Source of the DNA: Betaproteobacteria bacterium UBA6910 | GTDB lineage: Bacteria > Pseudomonadota > Gammaproteobacteria > Burkholderiales > UBA6910 | Assembly: GCA_002451065.1 (NCBI GenBank) | Contig: DKBC01000146.1 | Span: forward strand, 4,115-13,881 | Reading direction: 5' to 3' | Length of the DNA stretch: 9,767 nucleotides | Part shown: positions 1 to 6,161 of the stretch, piece by piece | Numbering within the stretch: the first letter of the stretch is position 1 | Layout: every line of letters begins with the position of its first letter | Made by a program: the position numbers and the translations under genes | The notes under the pieces: generated by a model | The model's input: only the letters and a program-made list of their open reading frames with translations | Databases searched by the model: none | Told to the model about the DNA's origin: nothing

Positions 1-198
1 TTCGGCTCGGCAAACATGGACAAGCTCAGCCTGCGCGTCAACCAGGAGCTGAACCTCGCTACTTCCGATCCCGACATCGTGGGCCGGCTGGAACGGGATC
101 TGTTCGAGGTTGACTTCGCACGCTCGCGGGAGATCACCGAGGCCCAGGCCCTGGGCTGGAACGTCTACCTCGCGGACTTCATCGCGGCGCAGCTCTAG
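1..198 (+). CDS. Phospholipase D / cardiolipin synthase-like protein, C-terminal fragment (5' end outside window)
   Basis: The reading frame is open from the first base and reads F-G-S-A-N-M-D-K-L-S before any start, so the ATG at 16 is internal and the gene begins upstream of the window. The G-S-A-N-(M/L)-D stretch, followed by an S-x-R-x-N-x-E-x-N-L pattern, is the tail of the second HKD motif of phospholipase D superfamily enzymes, and the FARSRE segment is typical of bacterial cardiolipin synthases. Such enzymes work at the inner membrane, transferring phosphatidyl groups to make cardiolipin or related lipids. The His/Lys of the second HKD motif and the whole first half are not visible, so the exact substrate class cannot be assigned. 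The frame ends at TAG 196-198, 16 nt before the next gene on the same strand, which suggests co-transcription. Confidence 0.82.
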   Translation, partial: FGSANMDKLSLRVNQELNLATSDPDIVGRLERDLFEVDFARSREITEAQALGWNVYLADFIAAQL

Positions 199-214
199 CG
201 CCCCAGCCTAGGGC

Positions 215-1807
215 ATGCTCCAAGCACTCGAACAGCCGGGGAGCATCGGAGCAGGCCGCGGCCCGCGCGCGCTGGCGCGGCTCGGCGTGGTGTGCGCCGG
301 GCTGCTGCTGGCCGGGGGCTGCGCCACGGTGAAACCGGCTTTCTCCGATCGGCAGGAATCGCGCTCCTGCTGGGCCGCGATCGCGGCGGCGGAGGGCGAC
401 GCCAGTGCCCTGGAAGCGGAGATCAATCGCCGGATCGAGGGCTTCCAGTCGGCGGCCGAACAGCTCCTCGCCGCCCGCGAGGAATCGATCCTGGCGACCC
501 GGCGCGCGTTGGACCAGGCCCCTGCCGGACAGCCCCTGCCGCCAGCGGTGATGGAAGAGCTACGGAGCTCGATACAACGCGGAATCGCCGCCATGGAACC
601 CGTGGACCGGCTGGTATTCGGAAATCTCTGCTGGCTGCAGGCGGATGGTCCAGGAGCGGCCGCGCGCCGGGTGGATCCGCCTCCCCTCGAAATTCGGGTG
701 AAGGGCGTCGCGCTGTCCCTTGCCGGCATGCTCCTCCTTTACGACACCTACGCGGTCACCGGGGCGATTATGAGCGAGGACGATCGGATCCGGATATTTC
801 TTGACGCGGGGGACATCGGTTACGGAATGCCCCGGGATCAGTTCCATGAGGTCACCCGCTCCATGATGTCCATGCGCAACCTGGGTTTTGTCCAGGAGGA
901 GATCGCTTTCTACGACGCGCATCGGTCCGAAATCAATGAGGCAGCCGAACGTGACAAGCCCCTCTCCTACCTGATGATGTTGATCGAGCAGAGCCCGTCC
1001 CTCGCTTACCTGCGGCAGGTGGAGCCCGGCGAGACTTGGGGGCGGCGCCTGGAATCGGCCTCGGACCGTCTGGCGGACAATGTGCGGCGGGTAGGGCAGG
1101 CCATGACCGGCGGTCTGAGCCGCGTGGTCGGCAACACTGCCGGCGTATTCGAAACCAGGTCCGGCTGGCTTGCGGGGGACGCCACCGTCCACGCCAGCAT
1201 TCAGAAAGCCCTGCGGCCGGGAGATATCCTGGTGGAAAACACTCCCTTTCGGCTCACTGACAAGCTCATTCCCGGGTATTTCGGTCATGTGGCGATCTGG
1301 CTCGGCACGGAGACGCAACTCCGTGAACTGGGAATCTTGGACGACCCGATCGCGGCCGCGCATCGGGAAGCGCTGAAAAAGGGTCGCACGGTGCTGGAAG
1401 CCCTGCGCAGTGGCGTCGAGCTCAACACGCTGGAGCATTTCCTCAACGTGGATGACCTCCTGGTGCTGCGCGACCCCCAGCTGCAAGGCGACCGGCTGCG
1501 CGAGCATCTGTTTCGGGCGCTGCGCCAAGTCGGAAAGCCCTATGACTTCAATTTCGACGTGCAAACCAGCGACCGCATCGCCTGCTCGGAACTGGTTTTC
1601 GTCGTATACACGGATATACCCTGGGAAACGCACCGCCGGCTGGGGCGCTACATCATCAGTCCCGATCGCGTGGTCGACAACGCGCTAAGCCACGGCGGGC
1701 TGGAGATCGTGCTTCTTTATCTAGGCGGCGAGGCATTCTGGGGAGAGCCGGCGGCGGAACTTCGGGAGCGCATGGCCCCGCCCGGTACGCGGAGCACGGC
1801 GCGGTGA
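215..1807 (+). CDS. Putative lipoprotein with C-terminal permuted papain-like (YiiX/YaeF, peptidase C92) domain
   Basis: This 530-aa protein has a basic N-terminus, a hydrophobic stretch (about residues 23-35) and a lipobox-like A-G-G-C with Cys36, so it is probably a lipoprotein anchored in the envelope. The C-terminal part (about 330-490) has the hallmarks of the YiiX family of circularly permuted NlpC/P60-like cysteine hydrolases: a G-D-I-L start (from 336), F-G-H-V-A-I-W with catalytic-type His358, and I-A-C-S-E-L-V with nucleophile-type Cys457. His precedes Cys, as expected for the permuted order. Family members are predicted amidases or acyl-hydrolases; the substrate here is unknown. 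Residues 37-330 are mostly helical and not recognised, with a second hydrophobic stretch near 163-188. The ATG at 215 is chosen because a later start would remove the positively charged n-region; its ribosome binding site is weak, consistent with coupling to the PLD gene ending at 198. Confidence 0.82.
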   Translation: MLQALEQPGSIGAGRGPRALARLGVVCAGLLLAGGCATVKPAFSDRQESRSCWAAIAAAEGDASALEAEINRRIEGFQSAAEQLLAAREESILATRRALDQAPAGQPLPPAVMEELRSSIQRGIAAMEPVDRLVFGNLCWLQADGPGAAARRVDPPPLEIRVKGVALSLAGMLLLYDTYAVTGAIMSEDDRIRIFLDAGDIGYGMPRDQFHEVTRSMMSMRNLGFVQEEIAFYDAHRSEINEAAERDKPLSYLMMLIEQSPSLAYLRQVEPGETWGRRLESASDRLADNVRRVGQAMTGGLSRVVGNTAGVFETRSGWLAGDATVHASIQKALRPGDILVENTPFRLTDKLIPGYFGHVAIWLGTETQLRELGILDDPIAAAHREALKKGRTVLEALRSGVELNTLEHFLNVDDLLVLRDPQLQGDRLREHLFRALRQVGKPYDFNFDVQTSDRIACSELVFVVYTDIPWETHRRLGRYIISPDRVVDNALSHGGLEIVLLYLGGEAFWGEPAAELRERMAPPGTRSTAR

Positions 1808-1814
1808 GCCGCGC
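1799..1814 (+). repeat. GC hairpin spanning the lipoprotein stop codon
   Basis: GCGCGG (1799-1804) and CCGCGC (1809-1814) form a perfect 6-bp stem around the loop TGAG, and the TGA stop codon (1805-1807) lies in that loop. No T-run follows, so it is not a canonical intrinsic terminator. It may be chance in GC-rich DNA or may help stop transcription or slow 3' decay. Confidence 0.4.
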
Positions 1815-1840
1815 AGCCGCCAATCCTGATCAGGGCACCG

Positions 1841-1870
1841 TTGTCACTCACCGGGGCCGGCTGCTAACAA
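1841..1870 (+). promoter_or_regulatory. Weak sigma70-like promoter candidate for the 209-aa gene
   Basis: TTGTCA at 1841-1846 differs from the -35 consensus at one base. With an 18-nt spacer, TAACAA at 1865-1870 could serve as a poor -10 element (three of six consensus bases). If used, transcription would start near 1877 and the leader would contain the hairpin at 1883-1917. The -10 match is weak, so this is tentative. Confidence 0.25.
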
Positions 1871-1882
1871 CACTCCTCGGAT

Positions 1883-1917
1883 AAAGCATGTTAGAAATTT
1901 CTTTGGGACCGTGCTTT
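1883..1917 (+). promoter_or_regulatory. AT-rich leader hairpin just upstream of the 209-aa gene's ribosome binding site
   Basis: AAAGCATG (1883-1890) can pair with CGTGCTTT (1910-1917): seven Watson-Crick pairs and one G-U wobble. The 19-nt loop contains the perfect palindrome AGAAATTTCT (1893-1902). The right arm ends in a TTTT run (1915-1918), and the Shine-Dalgarno AGGAG starts at 1921, 3 nt after that run. The element could be a terminator for the upstream operon, a leader control element, or an operator. The AT-rich composition stands out from the surroundings. Confidence 0.4.
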
Positions 1918-1930
1918 TCGAGGAGAAATC

Positions 1931-2560
1931 ATGAAATCGGTACTGGATCTCATCGAGGATCAGCTGGTGGCCAACCGGCTGCCGGTGGTGGGCATCACGC
2001 TGGCCGCAACGCCCCATGCCAACACCCCGGTGGTGCTCACGGTGCACTGGCATGGATTCGTGGAGGTTAGACTGGCTCCGGAAGGGGACGCGGTGGCCTA
2101 TCAGCCCGTTCCCAGTTCCGCGCTCCAGCTTAACCGGCGCTGGGATTCCCTGGGTGACCTAGAGCTGGACACGCTGGAGGCCGCCTGGGAGCTTGGCGCC
2201 TGGGATCTGCAGCGGGTGGAAGCGCGTCCGTGCTCGCGGCCCGGCGCCGAACTCCAGGAAACCATCACCTGCATGACGGCCTTCGGCGCGCCTCCCTATA
2301 GCATTGACGGCGAGCCGCCGGTGGTAACCGAGGTTCCCGATGCCGAGGACCTGATCGAGGCCGCGTCCCGCTCGGGATACCTTTTCTGGAAGTTCCGTCC
2401 CGTATGGTCCGGGCTGTGGGCTGAAGTCGCGGAGGACGAAACCCTCGAGAAAGGCGGCTATCGCAACCCCACCTGCCCGGTCATGGCGCAGCCGTACAGA
2501 CCGGGCGACGCGCGCACCGTCGTCTATCGCTTCGGGCGTCGCAGCCGGTTGGATTCCTGA
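1931..2560 (+). CDS. Conserved-looking protein of unknown function, 209 aa
   Basis: I do not recognise this family. The ATG at 1931 is preceded by AGGAG (1921-1925) with 5-nt spacing, a clear ribosome binding site, and codon use is like its neighbours, so the gene is very likely real. The product has no signal peptide or membrane segment and looks cytoplasmic. It is acidic in the middle, rich in Trp (several W in the 70-92 and 150-170 regions), and has three cysteines (Cys101, Cys114, Cys182). An early V-x-L-T-V-H-W-H-G-F segment and a C-terminal Y-R-P-G-D-A-R-T-V-V-Y-R-F-G segment read like beta strands. It is preceded by its own intergenic leader with a hairpin and converges on the DsrE-family gene; neither neighbour suggests a function. 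Confidence 0.8.
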   Translation: MKSVLDLIEDQLVANRLPVVGITLAATPHANTPVVLTVHWHGFVEVRLAPEGDAVAYQPVPSSALQLNRRWDSLGDLELDTLEAAWELGAWDLQRVEARPCSRPGAELQETITCMTAFGAPPYSIDGEPPVVTEVPDAEDLIEAASRSGYLFWKFRPVWSGLWAEVAEDETLEKGGYRNPTCPVMAQPYRPGDARTVVYRFGRRSRLDS

Positions 2561-2593
2561 GAGGGAAGCCCCTGGGATATATCCCGGGAATCC
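2551..2593. terminator. Nested inverted repeats between convergent genes, probable bidirectional terminator
   Basis: The short gap between the convergent stops holds the perfect palindrome GGGATATATCCC (2574-2585), which extends to a longer RNA stem over 2571-2588 with one G-U pair. An outer inverted repeat, GGATTCC (2551-2557) and GGAATCC (2587-2593), encloses it and starts inside the end of the 209-aa gene. No long T-run is present on either strand, so termination efficiency is uncertain, but the position between two converging genes fits a shared terminator. Confidence 0.5.
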
Positions 2594-2597
2594 GCGC

Positions 2598-3107
2598 TCA
2601 CGGAGCAATGTAGGCGTAGCCCTTGGCTTGGTAGGCCATGAGGGAAATCCAGCTGTTTCCCACCACCTTGATCTGGGGCAGCACGTTCTCCGGCCTGGTT
2701 TCCTGGAGCCGTATCGCCACCGAGCATTGCTCCAGGCTCTCCAACCCGGCCGCACCGCTCATTTGCGCCAGCTTGGCCGCGATTTTGGCCGCGGTGTCCC
2801 GGTCCTCGGGCTTGATCTTTTCCAGATCCGTCTGCACCAGTCTGGTGGCGGGACCGCGAAACGCCAGCACGAATCGCGGCGTCACGCCCTGCCGGATCAG
2901 GGACTCGCGGGTCTCGTCGATGACGCTGAGGCCATTCAGGAGCCGCTTGGCGTCGCCTTCGCGGATATCGAAAGCGACCTTCACCTCTTTCAGGCCGGCC
3001 AGCGCGTCGCCGTCGCCGGGTGCGCCCGCCAGCGCGCTCGCTGCGCCCGCCGCAAGGGCCAGCGTGGCAAGTGCCATGATAGCGGCACTCCTTTTCCGCA
3101 GTGTCAT
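2598..3107 (-). CDS. Exported DsrE-family protein
   Basis: The 169-aa product begins with M-T-L-R-K-R followed by an Ala/Leu-rich hydrophobic stretch and a probable signal peptidase site after A-S-A-L-A (about residue 27), so it is likely periplasmic. The mature part resembles the DsrE/DsrF-like fold: a K-V-A-F-D-I strand (43-48), a helix with L-L-N-G-L-S-V-I, the strand P-R-F-V-L-A-F-R-G (77-85), and a C-terminal V-V-G-N-S-W-I-S-L-M-A-Y-Q-A-K-G-Y-A-Y-I segment typical of the family. Cytosolic DsrE proteins take part in sulfur relay; exported members have no settled role. Cys128 is the only cysteine, so any sulfur-carrier role would rest on it. The start is supported by AGGAG (complement of 3116-3120) 8 nt upstream. 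It is transcribed divergently from the dehydrogenase gene. Confidence 0.82.
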   Translation of the reverse strand: MTLRKRSAAIMALATLALAAGAASALAGAPGDGDALAGLKEVKVAFDIREGDAKRLLNGLSVIDETRESLIRQGVTPRFVLAFRGPATRLVQTDLEKIKPEDRDTAAKIAAKLAQMSGAAGLESLEQCSVAIRLQETRPENVLPQIKVVGNSWISLMAYQAKGYAYIAP

Positions 3108-3503
3108 AAAGGTTTCTCCTCGGAATCAATCGGACAGGCTACTTTAGCGCGATCTGCCGGCGGGCGCGGGGCCAGCACCGCCATGTTGCCTTGCAGAAAC
3201 GCTGGCGATCACCGGGCTTTAGGATGCGGCCCCAGCGTACTCCTGCCAAGCGCGACCCCTCTTCGCCGCGCCGCAGCACCCGTGCCGCGCCTCCTGTATC
3301 GAAGTGCGAATTTGTTGATGACGCTGCCAATATGAGTTCATCATTGCGCTCAGCCGTGTCTGGTCCCCGCCTCGGACGGCACGGCTCAGGGCGATGCCGT
3401 CACGCCGTCAACCTGTCCCACGAACGCGAAACGCGGGGTCGCAATGAAAGTTCTGCCGACGCCGCGCGACGCCGGTTTATCCAGCCAAAAGGAGGAAGCA
3501 AGA
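3108..3503. other. 396-nt divergent intergenic region without a convincing gene
   Basis: This stretch lies between the divergent starts of the DsrE-family and dehydrogenase genes, and should carry promoters for both. No open frame in it has a recognisable product or ribosome binding site. It contains a 7-bp inverted repeat, GACGGCA/TGCCGTC (3375-3381 and 3395-3401); adjacent direct copies of GCCGTCA (3396-3402 and 3404-3410); a direct repeat of CGACGCCG with a 10-nt period (3457-3464 and 3467-3474); and a long-loop inverted repeat ACGCTGG/CCAGCGT (3199-3205 and 3232-3238). I see no good sigma70 -35/-10 pair on either strand. Confidence 0.6.
3488..3495 (+). promoter_or_regulatory. Strong ribosome binding site that fixes the dehydrogenase start
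   Basis: AAAGGAGG lies 8 nt upstream of the ATG at 3504. It is a near-perfect Shine-Dalgarno sequence and shows that this ATG, rather than the in-frame ATG at 3444, begins the gene; the 20 extra residues would also bury the signal peptide. Confidence 0.85.
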
Positions 3504-4775
3504 ATGCGTTTGACGCCCATGATAACTATCTCGGCCATCATCTGCGCCACGTTGCTGGCTGCCCCTGCCTCAGCCCAGGAACAAAACATCCAGAAGCTGA
3601 AAGAGTTCAAGGTCTCCGGAACCGACCTCAACATCCCACCGGTGCCCCAGACCGGTAAGAACGCCGATGCCATCCGCGAAAACCTGAAGCGGATCAAGTT
3701 GCCGCCGGGATTCAAGATCGAGCTCTACGCCATCGTGCCGGACGCGCGCCACATGGCGGTGGCGCCCTCCACCAACATGCTCTTCGTCGGCACCCGCAAG
3801 ACCACGGTCTGGGCAGTCACCGACCGCAATAGCGATTTTGTTGCCGACGAAGTAAAGCCGTTCGCGCCCTCCCTCAAGTTCACGGTGCCCAACGGGGTGT
3901 GTTGGACCCGGGACGGATTTCTGATCGTCGTCGAGCACAACCGGGTGCTCAACTTCCCGGCGGCCGAGTTCTTCTATGAAGGCCCGGATGTGGCCGTGAT
4001 CGAGGTGGTGCCCCAGGGCAAGCTGATCCCGGTGGAGGAGGAGTCGTTCAACCACGGCGCCCGCACCTGCCGCGTCAGCAAGGACGGCATGCTCTACATT
4101 ACCCTGGGCCAGCCGTTCAACGTGCCACCACGGGAAAAGCTCAAGCTTTACGACGAGGTGGGCATCGGCGGCATCATCCGCATGAACCCGTTCGACGGCA
4201 GCAAGCGTGAAGTCTATGCGCGCGGCGTGCGCAACTCGGTGGGCATCGAGATCAATCCCAAGGACGGCACCATCTGGTTCACGGACAACCAGACCGACGG
4301 CATGGGCGACGACATTCCCGCAGGCGAGATCAATCGCGCCACCAAGCCGGGCCAGTTCTTCGGCTATCCCTGGAAACAGGGCAAGACGCGCATCACCGAA
4401 CACGGTTACGACAAGGATCCGCTGCCGGCCAATATCACCGACCCGCAGGTGTACATGGACGCCCACGCCGCGGACCTGGGCCTCACTTTCTACACCGGGA
4501 CGAAATTCCCTGCCAAGTACCAGGGCGGGCTTTTCTCGGCTCAGCACGGCTCGTGGAACCGCACCAAGCCGATCGGCGCGCGCATCATGTTCACCTCCCT
4601 CAAGTCCGACGGTACGGCCGACAAGACGGTGGTGTTCGCCGAGGGCTGGCTCGACCCGGAAACAAACCAGTACCGCGGTCGCCCGGTGGACGTGGCAAAC
4701 ATGCCCGACGGCTCCCTGCTGGTCTCCGACGACTTCGCCGGAGCCCTCTACCGGATCAGCTACTCCGGTGAATAG
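3504..4775 (+). CDS. Exported sorbosone dehydrogenase-family (PQQ-type beta-propeller) protein
   Basis: The 423-aa product starts with a clear Sec signal peptide (M-R-L-T-P-M then a hydrophobic stretch, cleavage likely after A-P-A-S-A, about residue 24), so it acts in the periplasm. The remainder is a beta-propeller of the soluble PQQ glucose/sorbosone dehydrogenase superfamily. Recognisable blocks are L-P-P-G-F-K-I-E near the start, N-G-V-C-W-T-R-D-G (strand repeat), G-V-R-N-S-V-G-I-E, W-F-T-D-N-Q-T-D-G-M-G-D-D (258-270), G-Q-F-F-G-Y-P-W, the family motif Q-H-G-S-W-N-R (347-353) and the final G-S-L-L-V-S-D-D-F-A-G-A-L-Y-R-I-S-Y. Members oxidise sugars or other alcohols/aldehydes, many with PQQ; the true substrate and cofactor cannot be read from sequence. 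The overlapping cytochrome c gene downstream suggests that it donates electrons to a c-type haem. Confidence 0.85.
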   Translation: MRLTPMITISAIICATLLAAPASAQEQNIQKLKEFKVSGTDLNIPPVPQTGKNADAIRENLKRIKLPPGFKIELYAIVPDARHMAVAPSTNMLFVGTRKTTVWAVTDRNSDFVADEVKPFAPSLKFTVPNGVCWTRDGFLIVVEHNRVLNFPAAEFFYEGPDVAVIEVVPQGKLIPVEEESFNHGARTCRVSKDGMLYITLGQPFNVPPREKLKLYDEVGIGGIIRMNPFDGSKREVYARGVRNSVGIEINPKDGTIWFTDNQTDGMGDDIPAGEINRATKPGQFFGYPWKQGKTRITEHGYDKDPLPANITDPQVYMDAHAADLGLTFYTGTKFPAKYQGGLFSAQHGSWNRTKPIGARIMFTSLKSDGTADKTVVFAEGWLDPETNQYRGRPVDVANMPDGSLLVSDDFAGALYRISYSGE

Positions 4776-5100
4776 GAAAGAGCTCGCCAGCGCCGCGGCC
4801 GTGGCCGCGGCGCTGGCGGCCACGGCGCTAACGGCGTTCGGCGGCGACCCTGCCGCGGGGCACGCCAAGGCCGTTCAGTGCCAGGCTTGCCACGGACTTG
4901 ATGACGGTATGGGCAAGATTCCCCAGGCGCCCCATCTCGCCGGCCAGAACGAGGCCTACCTGGTCAAGGCACTTAAGGATTACCGCTCCGGTGCCCGCAA
5001 GGACCCAATGATGTCAGTGGTGGCGGCGGGACTGACCGACGCGGACATCGATGATCTGGCCGCCTACTTCCACTCCATAGGGAGTTCGAGCCCGCGCTAG
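4768..5100 (+). CDS. Exported monohaem c-type cytochrome (class I), GTG start
   Basis: The 110-aa product has a signal peptide (M-N-R-K-E-L then an Ala-rich stretch to about residue 25), a haem attachment motif C-Q-A-C-H (Cys38, Cys41, His42 as axial ligand) and a likely Met ligand in D-P-M-M-S (Met81 or Met82). The C-terminal helix L-T-D-A-D-I-D-D-L-A-A-Y-F is typical of small class I cytochromes c of the c4/c5/cbb3-accessory type. No ATG is available upstream of the signal peptide; GTG at 4768-4770 is the start that gives a normal signal sequence, and it overlaps the dehydrogenase stop by 8 nt. There is no good Shine-Dalgarno, so translation is probably coupled to the upstream gene. It is the likely electron acceptor of the dehydrogenase. 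Confidence 0.82.
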   Translation: MNRKELASAAAVAAALAATALTAFGGDPAAGHAKAVQCQACHGLDDGMGKIPQAPHLAGQNEAYLVKALKDYRSGARKDPMMSVVAAGLTDADIDDLAAYFHSIGSSSPR

Positions 5101-5174
5101 CTTTCCAGGCCGACCGCGGGACATGGTCTCCGGCTGGTGCTACCCCGGGAGGACAGCCATCCCACGAGACGGTG

Positions 5175-5196
5175 CCGGCCGGCGCGAGCCGGCCGG
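5175..5196. terminator. Strong GC hairpin between the convergent cytochrome and kinase genes
   Basis: CCGGCCGGC (5175-5183) and GCCGGCCGG (5188-5196) form a perfect 9-bp stem closed by the tetraloop GCGA (a GNRA loop on the plus strand). The hairpin directly abuts the kinase stop codon (complement of 5197-5199) and lies 74 nt after the cytochrome stop. It lacks a T-run on both strands, so it may be a rho-assisted or 3'-end-stabilising element shared by the convergent transcripts. Confidence 0.6.
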
Positions 5197-6084
5197 TTAC
5201 TGCACCGAGGGAAGTTCAGTATCGAAGATAGGGGCCTTGGGTACGCCCCATAGCCGCGTGAGGTAGTCAAGCAATTCGTCCGCGGATCGGAAGCGCTGCT
5301 CGGGCTTTTTCGCGACCAGGCGATCCAGAACCATCTGGAAGGATGCCAGAGCCTGGGGAAGGATCGGCAACGGAGCCGCCTGGCGCGACGCCCCGGGCGG
5401 GCTCTGGGCCCCGGCAAAGAGTTTCCGGCCGGTCAGCATCTCGTAGAACACAACCCCGAGGCTGTAGAGATCGGTCCGTTGATCCACCGGCAGGCCCTGG
5501 GCCTGTTCCGGGCTCATGTACTGGGGCGTGCCGAGGATCTGGCCCTGACGGGTAATGCCCGGGTCATCCAGGGTCAACTTCGAAAATCCAAAGTCCACCA
5601 GCACCAGCGTGCCATCCCGGCGGAACATGATATTGGTGGGTTTGATGTCCCGGTGGATGATGCCCAGGGAATGAATCACCCGCAGCGCCAGGGCCGTCTG
5701 ATAAAGCACCGCCAGCGCCTGCCTCGGCCGCACCCCAAGACGGATGTGGTGGGCGAGGTCTTCGCCGTCCAGGTACTCCATCACGATGTAGCCATAGTCG
5801 TCCGTGAACCCCTGCCCGTAGATCTTCACGATGCTGGGGCTGTCCAGACCGGCGATCACCTGCTGCTCGCGGATGAAGCGCGGAAGAAAATTCTGACTCT
5901 GCTGGAGCCTGCCATCCAGGAGCTTGATCGCTACCTTTTCCCCGTCCGACTCCCGCTCCGCCAGATATACGGTGGAAAAACCCCCGGACCCGACGGGCTG
6001 GATTACGCGGTAGCCCTCGATCGCCGGCGGCGGCGTCTCGCCCATCGTGTCATAAATGGACAGGCTCTTGCTCTTGTCTGTCAT
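5197..6084 (-). CDS. Soluble Hanks-type serine/threonine protein kinase
   Basis: The 295-aa product is a complete eukaryotic-like kinase domain. Visible motifs are the glycine loop G-S-G-G-F-S-T-V (32-39), V-A-I-K with Lys54, Glu73 in the alpha-C helix region, the catalytic loop H-R-D-I-K-P-T-N (144-151; Asp146 base, Asn151), D-F-G (164-166), G-T-P-Q-Y-M-S-P-E (185-193) in the activation segment, and D-L-Y-S-L-G-V-V-F-Y-E-M-L-T-G. All catalytic residues are present, so it should be active. There is no transmembrane or sensor domain, only a short C-terminal tail, so it is cytoplasmic and its input is unknown. The ATG at 6084 is chosen because a promoter candidate lies just upstream and GGGAAAG gives a weak ribosome binding site. 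Longer in-frame starts at 6111 (ATG) or 6192 (TTG) would run into the promoter region. It is divergent from the DUF349 gene. Confidence 0.9.
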   Translation of the reverse strand: MTDKSKSLSIYDTMGETPPPAIEGYRVIQPVGSGGFSTVYLAERESDGEKVAIKLLDGRLQQSQNFLPRFIREQQVIAGLDSPSIVKIYGQGFTDDYGYIVMEYLDGEDLAHHIRLGVRPRQALAVLYQTALALRVIHSLGIIHRDIKPTNIMFRRDGTLVLVDFGFSKLTLDDPGITRQGQILGTPQYMSPEQAQGLPVDQRTDLYSLGVVFYEMLTGRKLFAGAQSPPGASRQAAPLPILPQALASFQMVLDRLVAKKPEQRFRSADELLDYLTRLWGVPKAPIFDTELPSVQ

Positions 6085-6106
6085 GAATTCTTTCCCGGGA
6101 AGCGCC

Positions 6107-6134
6107 AGCATACCGTAAAGCCCGCCGGTGGCAA
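6107..6134 (-). promoter_or_regulatory. Sigma70-like promoter candidate for the kinase gene
   Basis: On the minus strand, TTGCCA (complement of 6129-6134; five of six -35 bases) is followed after 16 nt by TATGCT (complement of 6107-6112; four of six -10 bases). Transcription would start near 6100, giving a short leader of roughly 16 nt before the ATG at 6084. This supports that start over the upstream ones. Confidence 0.45.
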
Positions 6135-6161
6135 TGGGTCGCGGAAACCGGACGCCGGCCA

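Noticed and set aside
560..1633. 357-aa open frame antisense to the lipoprotein gene
   Set aside because: The plus-strand frame has a lipobox and the YiiX His/Cys motifs; the antisense frame has no domain.
1825..1834. Palindrome CCTGATCAGG as an operator
   Set aside because: A single 10-bp palindrome with no repeat or matching promoter position; could easily be chance.
3199..3238. ACGCTGG/CCAGCGT inverted repeat as a terminator or small RNA
   Set aside because: The 26-nt loop, short arms and lack of a T-run make it indistinguishable from chance in GC-rich DNA.
3191..3658. 155-aa open frame across the divergent intergenic region
   Set aside because: It is Arg/Ser-rich, overlaps the true dehydrogenase start in another frame, and has no ribosome binding site or domain.
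4207..4767. Upstream extension of the cytochrome c frame
   Set aside because: It overlaps the dehydrogenase in another frame and is Arg/Ser/Thr/Pro-rich; the signal peptide begins only at GTG 4768.
3570..4868. 432-aa open frame antisense to the dehydrogenase
   Set aside because: Shadow rich in Val/Gly/His; the sense frame has a signal peptide and family motifs.
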